Below are positions 33,640 to 44,869 of a stretch of 64,000 nt of DNA, piece after piece (positions within the stretch are counted from its first letter, which is position 1; the number at the start of each line of letters is the position of its first letter). The stretch is from Dicyema japonicum (Eukaryota; Dicyemida; Rhombozoa; Dicyemidae). The notes below the pieces were generated by a model, which ran no database searches, was not told where the DNA came from, and was given only the letters and a program-made list of their open reading frames with translations. Made by a program: the position numbers and the translations under genes. The DNA is taken from assembly GCA_011109175.1 (NCBI GenBank), contig RDEW01000038.1, positions 131,616-195,615 of the forward strand. The letters run 5' to 3'.

Positions 33640-35805
33640 TGACTATTAAAAGTTTTTGAATCCTGAAGGAACCCCGAAGATTATCATTACCGAATCCGAA
33701 GTGCGCCACGGAATAACTTCCTTCACCGCTAGCAGCGGTGGAGGCTTGGAAAGGTTACGTCCTGGCCATATTAAAGACCTTACGTCCACTTACACTCTGG
33801 AAGCTGGACGCTGTCTTGTCAATCAATTACGGACCTAATCAGAAAAATGGTTAACGGCGACATCCCAGAATATGCCAGAGAATTGCTCTTCTCCGCAAGG
33901 CTACTTGCTTTCAAAAACCCAATGGAGGAATCCGCCCCATTGCGGTCGGGAACTATTTTAGAAGACTTGCAGCAAAGTAGAATCGACCCTGGTGAGCCGA
34001 CAACTTGGAGAGGAGTTCTTTCCTAAACAAATGGGTGTTAGTATCCAGAACGGATGTGAGGCTGCGGTTCATGCAGCAAGGCGTTTTTCACACAGAAAAA
34101 TATTTAAATGAATGCATTGGAATCAAGTTGGACATAACGAATGCATTCAATTCTCTCAGAAGAGAAAATTATGAAACGTGTTGGAAAGGGCTCCAAAGCT
34201 TTTCCCTCTTGTCAATTATCCTATGGGGAAGAAACGTCTGGTTTTTGAAAATGAAATAATTAAATCAAAAACGGGGTCCAACAAGGAGATCCGCTCGGAC
34301 CTCTCTTATTTGCCTGACCATTGATGATGTTGTGAATCAATTGATGCTCAGCTAAATCTCTGGTACCTCGATGATGCCACAATTGGAGGATCATTCAAGA
34401 AAACATACAATTCCCCTTTAAAACACTTGGGCTTGGACATCAATGTTAACAAATCAGAGCTAATAAATGTCTCATATCCATACACCGACTTCCTCTCTAT
34501 CAAGGAGTCTTTTAACGAACTACTTCCTGGGATCCCGACTGTGCCAGTTGATAAATTATATTTCCTCGGATGCCCACTAAACGAAGAAGAACTCAAGAAC
34601 CATCTACTTTCCAAAAATGAAAAATTAACACGCCTTGCGAAAAGATTGACATGTCTCGACTCTCACACATCTTCTTCCTGATGAGAAATAACATCGGACT
34701 ACCCAAGCTTTTATATCTACTCCGATGTTCACCTGCTACAAACAATACGACAGTCTACTTTCGATAGACAATCTCTCAAACAAACTGTTGAGTCACTAAT
34801 TAACGTCCGCTTCGACGAACTTGGTTGAAAGCAATGTAAGCTTCTCTCTGGATTTGGGGATGTCGGTCTAAGATCGGCGCTGGAGGTTGCGTACCCGGCA
34901 TATTTATCGTCTCTTTCAAACTGCAGCCATTTGACACGGCAAGTCCTTCATAACACTATTGGATTCGTTGGAATGAGTCATTTGTCGAAGCTTGTCGGAA
35001 ATGGAACGGGTACGGATTCCAAATACCCGAAGACACAACAAAGCAAAGTAATTGGGATAACATTGTCTGCTCAAAAATTTTGGAAGACCTTAAAAAAAGC
35101 AAATCAGCATCGTCTGGCTTGTTTGGTGTCAGCTTCAAGTGGAGGGAGTGGAGCATGGCTTGGTGCAATACCTTGACTAAACCTCGGGACCTTTTTGGAC
35201 GACGATTCTTTGAGGATTGGAATCGAGAAAAGGCTGAGACTAGACGTTTGCCAGGAGCACCGATGCCGATGAGGGAAAACAGTCGATGCGAAGGATTACA
35301 CCGCTGTCCTGCAGAAGAAGCGCCGGAAGGGGACCACGTCATGCTGCTCTGAACGATGTGATCGTCAGAGCTCTGAAGGCTACAGGCTTCCAGCACAGCT
35401 TGAACCAGTGGGTCTTGATCGAGGAAATGGAAGAGACCTGACGGGATGACTTTTCCCATTCACGTATGGAAGATCTTTGGTCTGGGACGCAACTTGTGTA
35501 GACACGTTCTCAAGCACAAATATTTTCAAATCGGTTCAGACACCTGGAGCAGCTGCTTCGACTGCGGAGAACCTAAAAATCATGAAATATTCTTGCCTCG
35601 GGGATCGCTACCGATTTACTTCTGTTGCGACCAAATCATCGGGAGCCGTTGGTCCAATGACGGCTGAGTTCTTGCGAGAACTCGGAATGCTTGCCAGAAA
35701 GAAAAAGGATCAACGAGAAGTTATGACTAAGACAAAAGATTGGAATGGCCATACTCTGAGGGAACTCGTTTGCAATCCACGCAGCAGGCTCCTCAACTGA
35801 CATTT
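33640..35805 (+). mobile_element. Most complete RLE-type LINE (family A), inactive
   Basis: Carries RT and C-terminal domains in order with frameshifts: 'ASSGGGLERLRPGHIKDL' (about 33735), 'NGDIPEYARELLFSARL', 'KQMGVSIQNGCEAAVHAA' (about 34030), 'KLDITNAFNSLRRE' (about 34120), 'GVQQGDPLGPLLF' (about 34275), the catalytic 'WYLDDATIGG' (about 34360), 'LGLDINVNKSELINVS', then 'SGAWLGAIP', the Cys/His region near 35250, 'KRPDG'-like, 'SLVWDATCVDTFSS' (about 35470), 'RFTSVATKSSGAVGPMTAEF' and a degraded tail. It serves as the reference for other family A fragments here. No 5' end or duplication found. Confidence 0.85.
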
Positions 35806-35834
35806 GTTTAATTGTTAAAAAAATTATTCTGTTA

Positions 35835-36930
35835 AAAAAAAATCAAAAAAACAAAAATAAATATTCGGTTGCAACATTATACATATTTTTTTGCAAAACT
35901 TGCAACATAATACATATTTTTTACTAAATTAAATATTTACTTGCAACATTATATATTTTTAACCCTTAGTGTCCTTAATAAAACTTTTAATCTACTTAAA
36001 AGTTTTTGGATATGCAATGAACTAATATTACGTAATTTTTTTTAATCTTTTTTACCGCATAACGTATAAAATCAAATATCTTATAATATTTGAACATTAA
36101 ACTTTTATAATGGTCATTTTTGTAATTTTTACTATTTTAGGTCAATAAACCTCAAGAGACTGATAAAAATAAAGAAGCATATTTGAATGAAATGCATTGG
36201 TGTCCTCTTGGAAATTGGCATCGACGTGGAGAAATCTGCAATCAAGTTTTAACTCAAGAATTTCTGTAGTTTATTATTTAATATTGTAGAAACAGCATCA
36301 CCCAACCTGAGGTTAAAATTATCATTTTATATTTAAGGATCCTCAATCAAATAATTAGTTTCTTGTTTGGCTTCTTTTCTCGGCATTTAGTTATTTTCAC
36401 GATTTTCTGTTAAAATAAAATTTTTGGATTAAATTGTTTCCCATTAATAGAATAGTCTTCTAACATCAAAGTTTCAACATATTTTTGATTGCCAATTATT
36501 CGAGTGATTAATTGGTTGGAAGGTTGAGGTGGTGGCATACCTCTATTGCATCAAATGTCTACCTTGCTTTATGATGTGAAAGCATTTGCTTTCGTTCTTC
36601 CTGTGAGCATGGACAAGGTAATTGATTTTATATATATTGGAAATCCCAAGTTTCGAATGAACGTAGAATGCGGGTTCGAACCTTGGTCAGCACAAAATTG
36701 AATAAATTTGAAGGATCATCTATCATAAGCTCACATATAAGATAGTTAATATGTTGTTGGTGAAATGTAAATTCTTTAGAATAATGTTTACATGTAAAAA
36801 TTGTTGTGATATTGTTTTTGGGAGTTAATAAGTAACCATATAATGATGGTACCGAAGAAAAAACATCTTCTAGATACTTTTGATTCAAGAGGAGTATCTT
36901 TTGTGCAGTCTTCTAAGGTTTGTTTCTATG
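35835..36930 (+). repeat. Composite repeat X, copy 3
   Basis: Inverted relative to copies 1 and 2. Contains 'ATACATATTTTTT' tandem units (35860-35960), 'GATTTTATACTTT'-like sequence, 'CATTGGTGTCCTCTTGGAAA', and the tRNA-like segment at 36605-36695 with a perfect B-box core 'GGTTCGAACC'. No hAT terminus is attached at its left edge, which follows the LINE stop directly. Confidence 0.8.
36605..36695 (+). repeat. tRNA-derived (SINE-like) segment
   Basis: 'GTGAGCATGGACAAGGTAAT' and, 60 nt on, 'GCGGGTTCGAACCTTGG' form A-box-like and B-box-like elements. T-arm pairing is 4 of 5 with wobbles; the acceptor stem does not pair. Confidence 0.55.
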
Positions 36931-37560
36931 ATACAAGATTTATAAATGAAAAATATGTTCGTGATGAGTACAATCACATTGTCTTCAACATTAATTAGAT
37001 CAGGTTATCAAGAATAAATAATTAATTGATTTTAAACCCAGCAGATGCCGGTAACTGTGGAACAGATTTAGGTTTGTCTCATAATGAAGTGATCCGTTAA
37101 GAAAGAGGAGTCGTGTCTAATATTAAAGGTGGAACAATTTTATCCTTTTTAAGTAACACGGAATAAAACATAGCAATTTTTAGATTTGGGGGATCGTATT
37201 TTTTTCCAAAGATTCGGATCCAGTACGGGTTTATATATTTTGGTGGAATTAAATACAATGTATTGTATACAAAAAAGTTGTTTTTTATTCTTGTCCTTAT
37301 AATACCATTGTAAATATATTCATTGTTTTTATTTTTATTTAACCCATGACCACGTTAAAACCAAACTAATTATCACGTGATCCCGATGCATTCTAACAAA
37401 GACCTCATCTTTGCCCGGTGATCTTCCTTCGTGCCCTCACATAAACGTACAGGACAGCTGCCTGAATTTTCAAAGCCACCGTCCCGTGATCTGGAGTCTA
37501 GTCTCATAAGGGCCTCCAGAGGCGTAGGTCCGGTTTGGTGATCTTCACAAATCAAACGCT
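36931..37560 (+). repeat. Flank Y and LINE leader, copy 3
   Basis: Collinear with 19435-19885 and 19261-19430 read in reverse. The leader block ends at about 37560, where copy 2 would enter the endonuclease ORF. Here unrelated sequence follows, so this LINE copy is broken at its start. Confidence 0.7.
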
Positions 37561-38290
37561 TCGTGACTCTGTAACCCTCTTTTGCATTTCCTAAATTTTC
37601 CTCATATTTGTCCATAATATGGACGGTCTCCATGAGGCCCATGCGTATGAGAAACATGGCTTGATGTACTGTTTGTACACGTTCATCAAGACTGGGTGAC
37701 TACCACTCTTTCACATTCTCGATAAACTCCCATTTCAATAGAATGTTTTTCTACGTGTGGTGTCAAATTGTTAGAGATTTTATTTACCTGTATTTTGAAG
37801 TTGAACAGATACTCCAGGTTGAAGTATTGCAGGAAATGTCTGTACTTCATCAAAATGAATTCGACCTCGTTTCACTTTTTTTGAATGGATGAAATATCTG
37901 GGCCAGCTGATAAAAGATGTTTCTGAACGAGAAAGCGTCAAATACAATATGCTCTGGGTTTGAATCTCGTCCGGTACAAGTTTGGGGAACTTGGACAAAT
38001 TTACTTTGAGAAGTAACAAAGGAATTATTTATGTTATTAATTCCTATGCATTCTTAGGAATAATATTGATATTCCTGGTAAACAAAATTGTTGGATCATA
38101 TTTGATTGATTCTACGTTTAGAATTTTTGCATGAAGAGGTATTAATTGATGACAATTGTAAAAGATGCTTGATGGATCGTCATCGTTCAATGACTTTTGA
38201 GATTACGTACCTGAATAGAAATTGGGGAATGCCTATGTTATCAAAGTAAAAAAAATTTATTTCAAAACGGGATTAGAGTTAGGTTTAGGA
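37561..38290. other. Unclassified; contains a tRNA-like B box
   Basis: A minus ORF (37657-37373) overlaps the leader. At 37915-37995 'GGGCCAGCTGATAAAAG' and 'GGTTTGAATCTCGTCC' are spaced like A and B boxes. Similar B-box text is at 30370 and 45770. This may be a second tRNA-derived SINE family. Confidence 0.35.
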
Positions 38291-39610
38291 ATTTTAACTA
38301 GTCCGCCTTTGCGTCTCTATTATTAATTTGCGTTCTTGCGTAGGAATCCACGAATCCTGTTTTCCACAATCTGCTTCACTGAGTAAAGAATTCTGTCCTT
38401 TTCAGTTCTCAGGATCGTCGCGTGTCTTCTGCCTAGATCTAACTTTATGACTGATCTCCTAGACTTTTCCAGTAGTGAAAATATTCTTTCCTTCTTCTTA
38501 GATAGGTGTCACATCCAAATAACAGTTTTGGTAGGATTATTCTCATGAAAATGAAAAGGAAAGTGACGGCCATCTTGCCTGTGCAGAGGACCGCTTTTTC
38601 CTGATCAGCTTGATGTCATCAAGAAATGAGCCTTCCTGATCGACTACTACACTCAGGTAGCGAAGCGAGCAAACTCTTGGAATTCTTGCGTATACGACTA
38701 TACATTATGGCTTCGTGATCGGCTGATTCTTATAAAGTTTGACTTTTCTGTTGAGAGTTTCATCTCTCTCCAGACACACCAGTCTTGCACTCGGTCAATT
38801 AATATCCTGAGTCTTTTCTCTGAGAGCATCGACTTCCCTGACATATCCATGATTTTGATGTCGTCCGCGAATATTAATAGTTTAGAGTTAGGCTCCTACG
38901 GAATTGGAAAGTTTGATAAAAAGATGTTGAACAGTAAGGGGCTGCGGAACACCCCTCTTTAGTAAATCGTTTCCGGATACATTTCCTACGATGCGCACTT
39001 GAGAGGTCCGTTCTGTTGGGAATATGAGAAGTTGTTTTGGAATATCTGCAGCCACAAGCCTTGACAGGAAAACTTCATGTTACACGAAATTAAATGCCTT
39101 GGATAGGTGCAGGCACACCATGTTTTCTTGTCTCTTCAATCTCAATCCTTTAAGTAGTTCCAAATGCATTTGGTGGATACAATCAGTACAAGATTTTTCG
39201 TGACTAAACGCTCATTATTCCTCGAGGAGGAAATCGTTCTCTTCTATTTGTAGACTCAGCCTCTTGAAGACAATTCGCTTAATGATCTTGGAGATCGAGC
39301 AGATGATCTGATAGGCCTATAGTTGAAAGAATCCCTCCCCGAATTTCCTGGTTTTAGAATCTTCCTGACTACAACGATTTTCCATTATTTTGGGACATAT
39401 CCGTAATCAATGCTTGCGTTGAACAAGATCTTCAGGTCGATCAATAAGGCCTCCTGGCCTTCTTTAAACATCCTCATGCTAAGGTGATCATGGCCCGGAG
39501 CATTTGCTTTGTATATTCTGATTGCAACCACGACGTCCTCTAGGGTTATTTTCAGCTCGACATCCTTGAGGTCGTTCTTGTGAAACCTCCAACTCCTCAC
39601 ATGAGATCAA
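38290..39610 (-). mobile_element. EN-type LINE RT and C-terminal part, decayed
   Basis: Minus-strand: 39600-39385 'VELKITLEDVVVAIRIYK' and 'LSMRMFKEGQEALLIDLKI' (RT thumb/finger entry as in 12960-12720). RT palm text follows in broken frames to 38500, and a 3' part like the 11650-11960 region of the sister element. Same subfamily as 11580-15040. Confidence 0.7.
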
Positions 39611-39760
39611 CACCATTGCTAGGTTCCGGTTCTTGGTTGGAGATTGTTATTGGCATTCAGTTTGCGGATTTAGTCTTGTCTTCCTTCGTGAAGGATTTTA
39701 CCATTGCAGTTCCCGGAGGGCAAGAAGAGTTGCTATGTGTTGCTGCTCTCTTGTATATGT
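39611..39760 (+). other. Short unclassified ORF
   Basis: A 74-codon ORF (39580-39804) overlaps the end of the LINE and the start of repeat Z. No recognised motif. Confidence 0.25.
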
Positions 39761-40220
39761 TTACTAATCGATCCCAGGAACGTCACAGGAAGTCTACGCT
39801 ATGAGATTTAATTTTGTTATTATTCACATGGTCTTGTGGTGTTTAGTATTTTACATTTCTATTGTTATTGTTGCCATTAGTCCCATTTTATGTATGGTAC
39901 ATTATATATATTAATGCCATACAATATATCCTCTTTCCCTGTCGTTCATTTTAAAAATAATTATTTGGGCAAAGCTACGAGGAACATATAATTTTCTATA
40001 GTTCCTCCAATTTTGGTTAGACGGGATTTGCATCCGATGCTTACTAGTATCGGAAAGTTTGTCCATCCAGTGTTTCCATATTTCGAAACTTCATTTTCCA
40101 ATGACTTTTGTCTTAATTATTAAAGCGATGGGGAGTTATATACAACGGAGATGAGAAAATTGTGGGTACAAGAGTTATTTACTAGTGCGCCATATTCAAC
40201 TCCTTGTTTTTGTTCAATAT
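39760..40220 (+). repeat. Repeat Z, copy 1
   Basis: From 'AATCGATCCCAGGAACGTCA' through 'CACATGGTCTTGTGGTGTTT', 'CTACGAGGAACATATAATTT' to 'GACGGGATTTGCATCCGATG'. Copy 2 is 42655-43083; the last part recurs at 44610-44810. Confidence 0.75.
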
Positions 40221-40224
40221 ATGA

Positions 40225-41115
40225 ACGATGAATTTAATATTGAAGATTTTCTTTGCTGCAAGGAGTTGCTCGGAGCAACAAATAGGTATGACATTTTCAA
40301 TCTTATAAATTCATAAGCGGAGTATCTTTTGGTCATATTTTGAGGATATAAAGTCGGATTGCAATCCATGTGTGGGTGTCTGCACTGATGGTGTTCCAGC
40401 AATGACTGTCAATTTAAAGGATTTTTTTCTATTGCGAAAAATAAGAATCTGAACATTATTCACACGCATTGTTTTCGACATGTACGAATAATTATTTTCC
40501 ATTCATATCAATTGAACTCAATACTTGGGTGAGGGATCCTTTTGCTGAGTACGAAATAACTGGAAATGAGATATCATTAAAATAGGAAGAACTTGCGTTT
40601 GTTTCAAGTAACAGAACGTTAAATTGGAATATTTACAGCTTGATATTGATTCGTTTTGGCTGATTGTAAAAATAGAACATCTCTTTCTGACAAACAAAGC
40701 TTTAAGAATTTTGGTTCAGTTTTCAACTACTTATCTATGTGAAAGTAGATTTTCTGAATTAACAAATATAAATCATAAAAACGCGTGAATCTACAGTATG
40801 TAGAATGACAAACAAAGCTTTAAGAATTTTGGTTCAGTTTTCAACTACTTATCTATGTGAAAGTGGATTTTCTGAATTAACAAATATAAATCATAAAAAC
40901 GCGTGAATCTACAGTATGTAGAATAAGACCTACGATTATCCCTGTCAAGGACAAGGCCAAATACCAAAGAGCTATGCAAGAGACATCAGCCTCAACCATC
41001 TCACTAATTAGCATTTTATTTTTTTATATTAGTAAAAACTGATAATTGTTAAAAACAATATAAGGGTTCTGTATAAAATGAAAAATGTCGATAGGCTCTC
41101 AAAAAGGTTGGGAAC
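40225..41115 (+). mobile_element. hAT transposon 3' half with transposase remnants
   Basis: Frames encode 'VCTDGVPAMTVNLKDF' (about 40375), a signature of ZBED-like hAT transposases, a 'HTHCFRHVRI'-like block (about 40460), and the dimerisation region 'NKALRILVQFSTTYLCES' (about 40705). The right terminus 'AAAGGTTGGGAACCACTG' ends at about 41119, followed by 'CTCTAGAG'. Stops and a 118-bp tandem duplication (about 40692-40925) inactivate it. The left terminus was not found. Confidence 0.8.
40692..40925 (+). repeat. Direct tandem duplication of about 118 bp inside hAT
   Basis: The segment from 'GACAAACAAAGCTTTAAGAA' to 'ACAGTATGTAGAAT' occurs twice back to back with a single obvious difference (GTAGATTTTC vs GTGGATTTTC). 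Confidence 0.9.
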
Positions 41116-42180
41116 CACTGCTCTAGAGGTTATACTATAATGGTTCTATTAAGAGAATTTTCACAACTTGATGTTTAAAAAAAACAAAATTAAATATTCG
41201 CTTGCAACAATATTTTTTTGCAAAATTATATATTCGGTTGCAACATTATACATATTTTTTTACAAAATTAAATATTCGCTTGAAACATTAATCTTTTTTA
41301 CCGCATAAAGTATAAAATCAAATATCTTATAATATTCGAACATTAAACTATTATAATGGTCATTTTTGTAATTTTTACTATTTTAGGTCAATAAACCTCA
41401 AGAGACTGAAAATAATAAAGAAGCATATTTGAATGAAATGCATTGGTGTCCTCATGGAAATTGGCATCGACGTGGAGAAATCTGCAATCAAGTTTTAACT
41501 CAAGAATTTCTGTAGTTTATTATTTAATATTGTAGAAACAGTATCACCCAACCTGAGGTTAAAATTATCATTTTATTTTTAAGGATCCTCAATCAAATAA
41601 TTAGTTTCTTGTTTTGGCTTCTTTTCTCGGCATTTAGTTATTTTCACGATTTTCTGTTAAAATAAAATTTTTGGCTTAAATTGTTTCCCTTTAATAGAAT
41701 AGTCTTCTAGCATTAAAGTTACAATATATTTTTTCTTACCAGTTATTCGAGTGATTAATTGGTTGGAGTGTTGAAATGGTGACATACTACTATTGCATTA
41801 AATGTCTACTTTGCTTTATGATGTGAAAGCATTTGCTTTCGTTCTTCCTGTGAGCATGGACAAAGTAATTGATTTTATATATATTGGAAATCCCAAGTTT
41901 CGAATGAACGTAGAATGCGGGTTCGAACCTTGGTCAGCACAAAATTGAATGAATTTGAAGGATCATCTATCATAAGCTCACATATAAGATAGTTAACATG
42001 CATGTTGTTGATGAAATGTAAAATCTTTAGAATAATGTTTACATGCTAAAAATTGTTATGGTATTGTTTTAGGGAGTTAATATGTAACTATATAATGTTG
42101 GTACTTAAGAAAAAGCATTTAATAGTTACTGTTGTTCAAGCGGAGTATCTTTGGGCAGTCTTCTAAGTTTTGTTCCCATA
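41116..42180 (+). repeat. Composite repeat X, copy 4
   Basis: Begins directly after the hAT end and 'CTCTAGAG', with 'GCTTGCAACA' tandem units (41195-41290), and the tRNA-like segment at 41850-41942. Orientation as copy 3; closest in organisation to copy 2 (hAT + X + Y + leader). Confidence 0.85.
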
Positions 42181-42655
42181 GTCAAGATCCTATTATAGAA
42201 AAATATATCGTGATCAATATTAATTAGATCAGGTTATCAAGAATAAACAATTAATTGATTTTAAACTCATCAGAAGCCGGTATTTGTGAAACAGATTTAG
42301 TTTTGTCTCATAATGAAGTGATCCATTATGAAGAGGAATCGTGTCTAATATTAAAGGTAGAACAATTTTATTTTTGTTATGTAACACGGAATAAAACAGC
42401 CAATTTTTATGATTTGGGCGATCGTATTTTTTCCAGAGACTCGTATCTAGTACGGGTTCATATAGTTTGGTGGAGGGAATGAATACATTGTATTGTAAAA
42501 AAAGAGTTTTTTGCATTCTTTCTTTATAATACCCATTGTAAATATTTTCATTGTTTTTATTTTTTAATTAACCCACGACCAGGGTAAAACCAAACTAATT
42601 ATCACGTGATCCCGATGCATTCTAACAGAGACCTCATCTTTGCCTGGTGATCTTC
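42181..42655 (+). repeat. Flank Y and LINE leader, copy 4
   Basis: Contains 'TTAGATCAGGTTATCAAGAA', 'CATAATGAAGTGATCC' and the leader start 'TAATTATCACGTGATCCCGA'. The leader stops at about 42655, where repeat Z begins without an endonuclease ORF. Confidence 0.75.
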
Positions 42656-43083
42656 CTTTTTACCAATCGATCCCAGGGACGTCACAAAAAGTCTACGTTA
42701 TGAGATTTAATTTTGTTAATATATATAATAAAATATATTTTATATTACTTAAAATTTAAATTATATTTTTCACATGGTCTTGTGGTGTTTAGTATTTTAT
42801 ATTTCTATTGTTATTCTTGCCATTAGTCCCATCTTATGTATCGTACATTATAGATATATTAATGGCATACAATATATCCTCTTTCCCAGTCCCTCATTTT
42901 AAAAATAATTGTTGGGTAAAGCTACGAGGAACATATAATTTTCTATATTGAGTACTATCTTATGTATCGTACATTATAGATATATTAATGGCATACAATA
43001 TATCCTCTTTCCCAGTCCCTCATTTTAAAAATAATTGTTGGGTAAAGCTACGAGGAACATATAATTTTCTATATTGAGTACTA
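42655..43083 (+). repeat. Repeat Z copy 2 with 126-bp tandem duplication
   Basis: Collinear with 39760-40005. The block from 'ATCTTATGTATCGTACATTA' to 'TATATTGAGTACT' is repeated at a period of about 126 bp (42831-42956 and 42957-43082), essentially identical, implying a recent duplication or an assembly duplication. Confidence 0.85.
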
Positions 43084-43204
43084 GTGCTTTAGCTTTACTA
43101 GAAGTTGCCTGTAATTATATTTTATATTTGAATATGTTACAGGCGCTACGTGTTACATAATGCTCAAATTTACAATTTCAAGCATTTTTTATAAAACTTT
43201 ACAC

Positions 43205-43460
43205 ATGTCTGAGGTGGAGAAAAAAAGGAAGTATGACTTTCAAACGAGATAGGGCAGATGCTTGGTTGCAAGGTCCTCGTTATTCCTATAGTAATGACGT
43301 GGGAAGGAATTGCAACAAAGTACCACAAGGGTTATCTGATGCAGTTGGGGGTAGATAGGAAGCTCCAGGTCTATCCACAGTCCACTGTGTTAAAGCGGAC
43401 CCTAGAGAGCCTGGCACTGGAGTATAGGAGGAAGAGCCTTGAGATGCCATATGGGCATAT
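43205..43460 (+). mobile_element. R2-like LINE 3' fragment, copy 2
   Basis: Near-identical to 33065-33320: 'EVEKKRKYDF', 'VMTWEGIATKYHKGYLMQLG' and 'LKRTLESLALEYRRKS'. The insertion sits inside the LTR-element interior and breaks off before the element's own 3' end. Confidence 0.85.
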
Positions 43461-43865
43461 TTCTCTGATAATCATGAAGAGATGAAATTAGTGGCCTTGC
43501 AAATTCATCAATTGACCCATTGTGGACACAACACATTGGAACAATATTGCAATGAAAGATTTTTTTCGTGATAAGAGAAATTATTCGGAAACTGGTGTCA
43601 GAATGTGACATTCCATGTCAGAGCATTATGTGACTGCTTCAGCGTCTAACAAATTTATAGTAGGCCTAACAATCGAAGGAGTCTAGGGATTATCGAACGC
43701 TTCAATCAGACAATCACAAGATCACGATTTAAGATGATGTCCGAAGATAAGTGTTGGACTAAAAACATAAAGGAAGCAGTTGGAGTGGAATAATGTATGG
43801 AGTGGACATGACGTTAATGATAATTGATTCAATCCACGACAATAAAACGAGCGAAAATTCGATAA
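43461..43865 (+). pseudogene. Retroelement integrase fragment
   Basis: 'HQLTHCGHNTLEQYCNERFF' begins the HHCC zinc-binding domain and 'KLVSECDIPCQ' supplies the CxxC, in shifted frames. 'GIIERFNQTITRSRFKMMSE' matches the end of the catalytic core (expected Glu in 'ERFNQT'). Typical of LTR-retrotransposon (Ty3-like) integrases. The middle of the core is missing. Confidence 0.6.
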
Positions 43866-44480
43866 ATCGCACATATTGGCGGGATTTTCCGTTCGACATC
43901 GGAGCGTATCTCTAACTTCCGGCTTGAGGAATACTCACGGAAGCAGGCCAAACTGGCAGTCAGACTCGGAAAAATTTCCCTCCCTGTATATCTCTCGTCG
44001 CTAATGGCCTGTAGCATCTTTGTCATGAGGATTCTACACTCCCTCCTTGAATTCTCTCCATACCAGGACGTTGTTCATGCTCATGAGGCCTGGAGCCGTA
44101 CCTATTAGTTTTCTCAACCTTCCATGATCATTACAAAAACACATATGAAACGCATCAAAAAATAATTAAAGGTGAATAATTTTTACATGATCTTAATTTT
44201 AAATTAATAAAAAAAAATTTTTCCCAATATCTTTTTAGGAAGCTTTTGCAGCTCTGGGAAATACTCAATGAACCTCATTCCAAAATCGGGCAGATTATTT
44301 TCGTAGTGTTTTAGTTTGAACTTAACTTTTAAACTCCGGCAGAAGCACTTAGAATTGTTTTTATATATACTAAAACTCTTATTGAATTGAATTTTTTATT
44401 ATATAGTTATATTTAAAGCAAGTTCTTATCAATTATAATTGTAACAAATTCTAAAATTTTATAAAAAATTCTTACTTAAG
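43866..44480. other. Unclassified element interior
   Basis: About 43880-43930 'TTCCGTTCGACATCGGAGCG' recurs at 52150 ('TTTCGTTCGACAACGGAGCG'), so part is a repeat. Otherwise no call. Confidence 0.4.
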
Positions 44481-44600
44481 TCCACTAGTGTAACACGTAG
44501 CGCCTGTGACAGAATAAGTCACATAAAGCGTCTATACTAGCTATTAAGTTTATTTTTGAGAAGTAATAACTAACAATTTTTGTATTCCTACTTAATGGGC

Positions 44601-44830
44601 ACCGGTTCAAGTTCTTCCAATTTTGGTCAGACGGGATTTGCATCCGATGCTTAGAGGCATCGGAAAGTTTTCCCATCCAGTGCCTCCATGTTTCGAAACT
44701 TTATTTTACAATGTCTCTTGTCTTAATTAATAAAGGGGTGAGTAGTTATATACAACGGAGATGTGGGAATTGTGGGTACAAGAGCTTTTTACTAGTGCGC
44801 CATAGATACGTCATTACATCAATTTTCAGA
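44601..44830 (+). repeat. Repeat Z, copy 3 (3' part)
   Basis: Shares 'GACGGGATTTGCATCCGATG', 'CATCCAGTG' and 'TATACAACGGAGATG' with 40015-40190. Confidence 0.75.
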
Positions 44831-44869
44831 GAAAAGTGCCAATATGTAAAAAACTCGGTTCCCTTCTAG

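Larger units (their letters stand above)
43084..44600 (+). mobile_element. LTR-retrotransposon remnant
   Basis: At 43139-43157 'ACAGGCGCTACGTGTTACA' looks like an LTR 3' end (...TGTTACA). At about 44489-44507 'TGTAACACGTAGCGCCTGT' looks like an LTR 5' start. They are exact inverted matches of 19 bp, as the two ends of one LTR should be. Between them lies integrase-like coding sequence (43480-43800). No primer-binding site or polypurine tract is evident, and the full LTR length is unclear. Confidence 0.5.

Noticed and set aside
40692-43082. Direct repeats as a CRISPR-like array
   Set aside because: They are two-copy tandem duplications without spacers, in eukaryotic transposon sequence.
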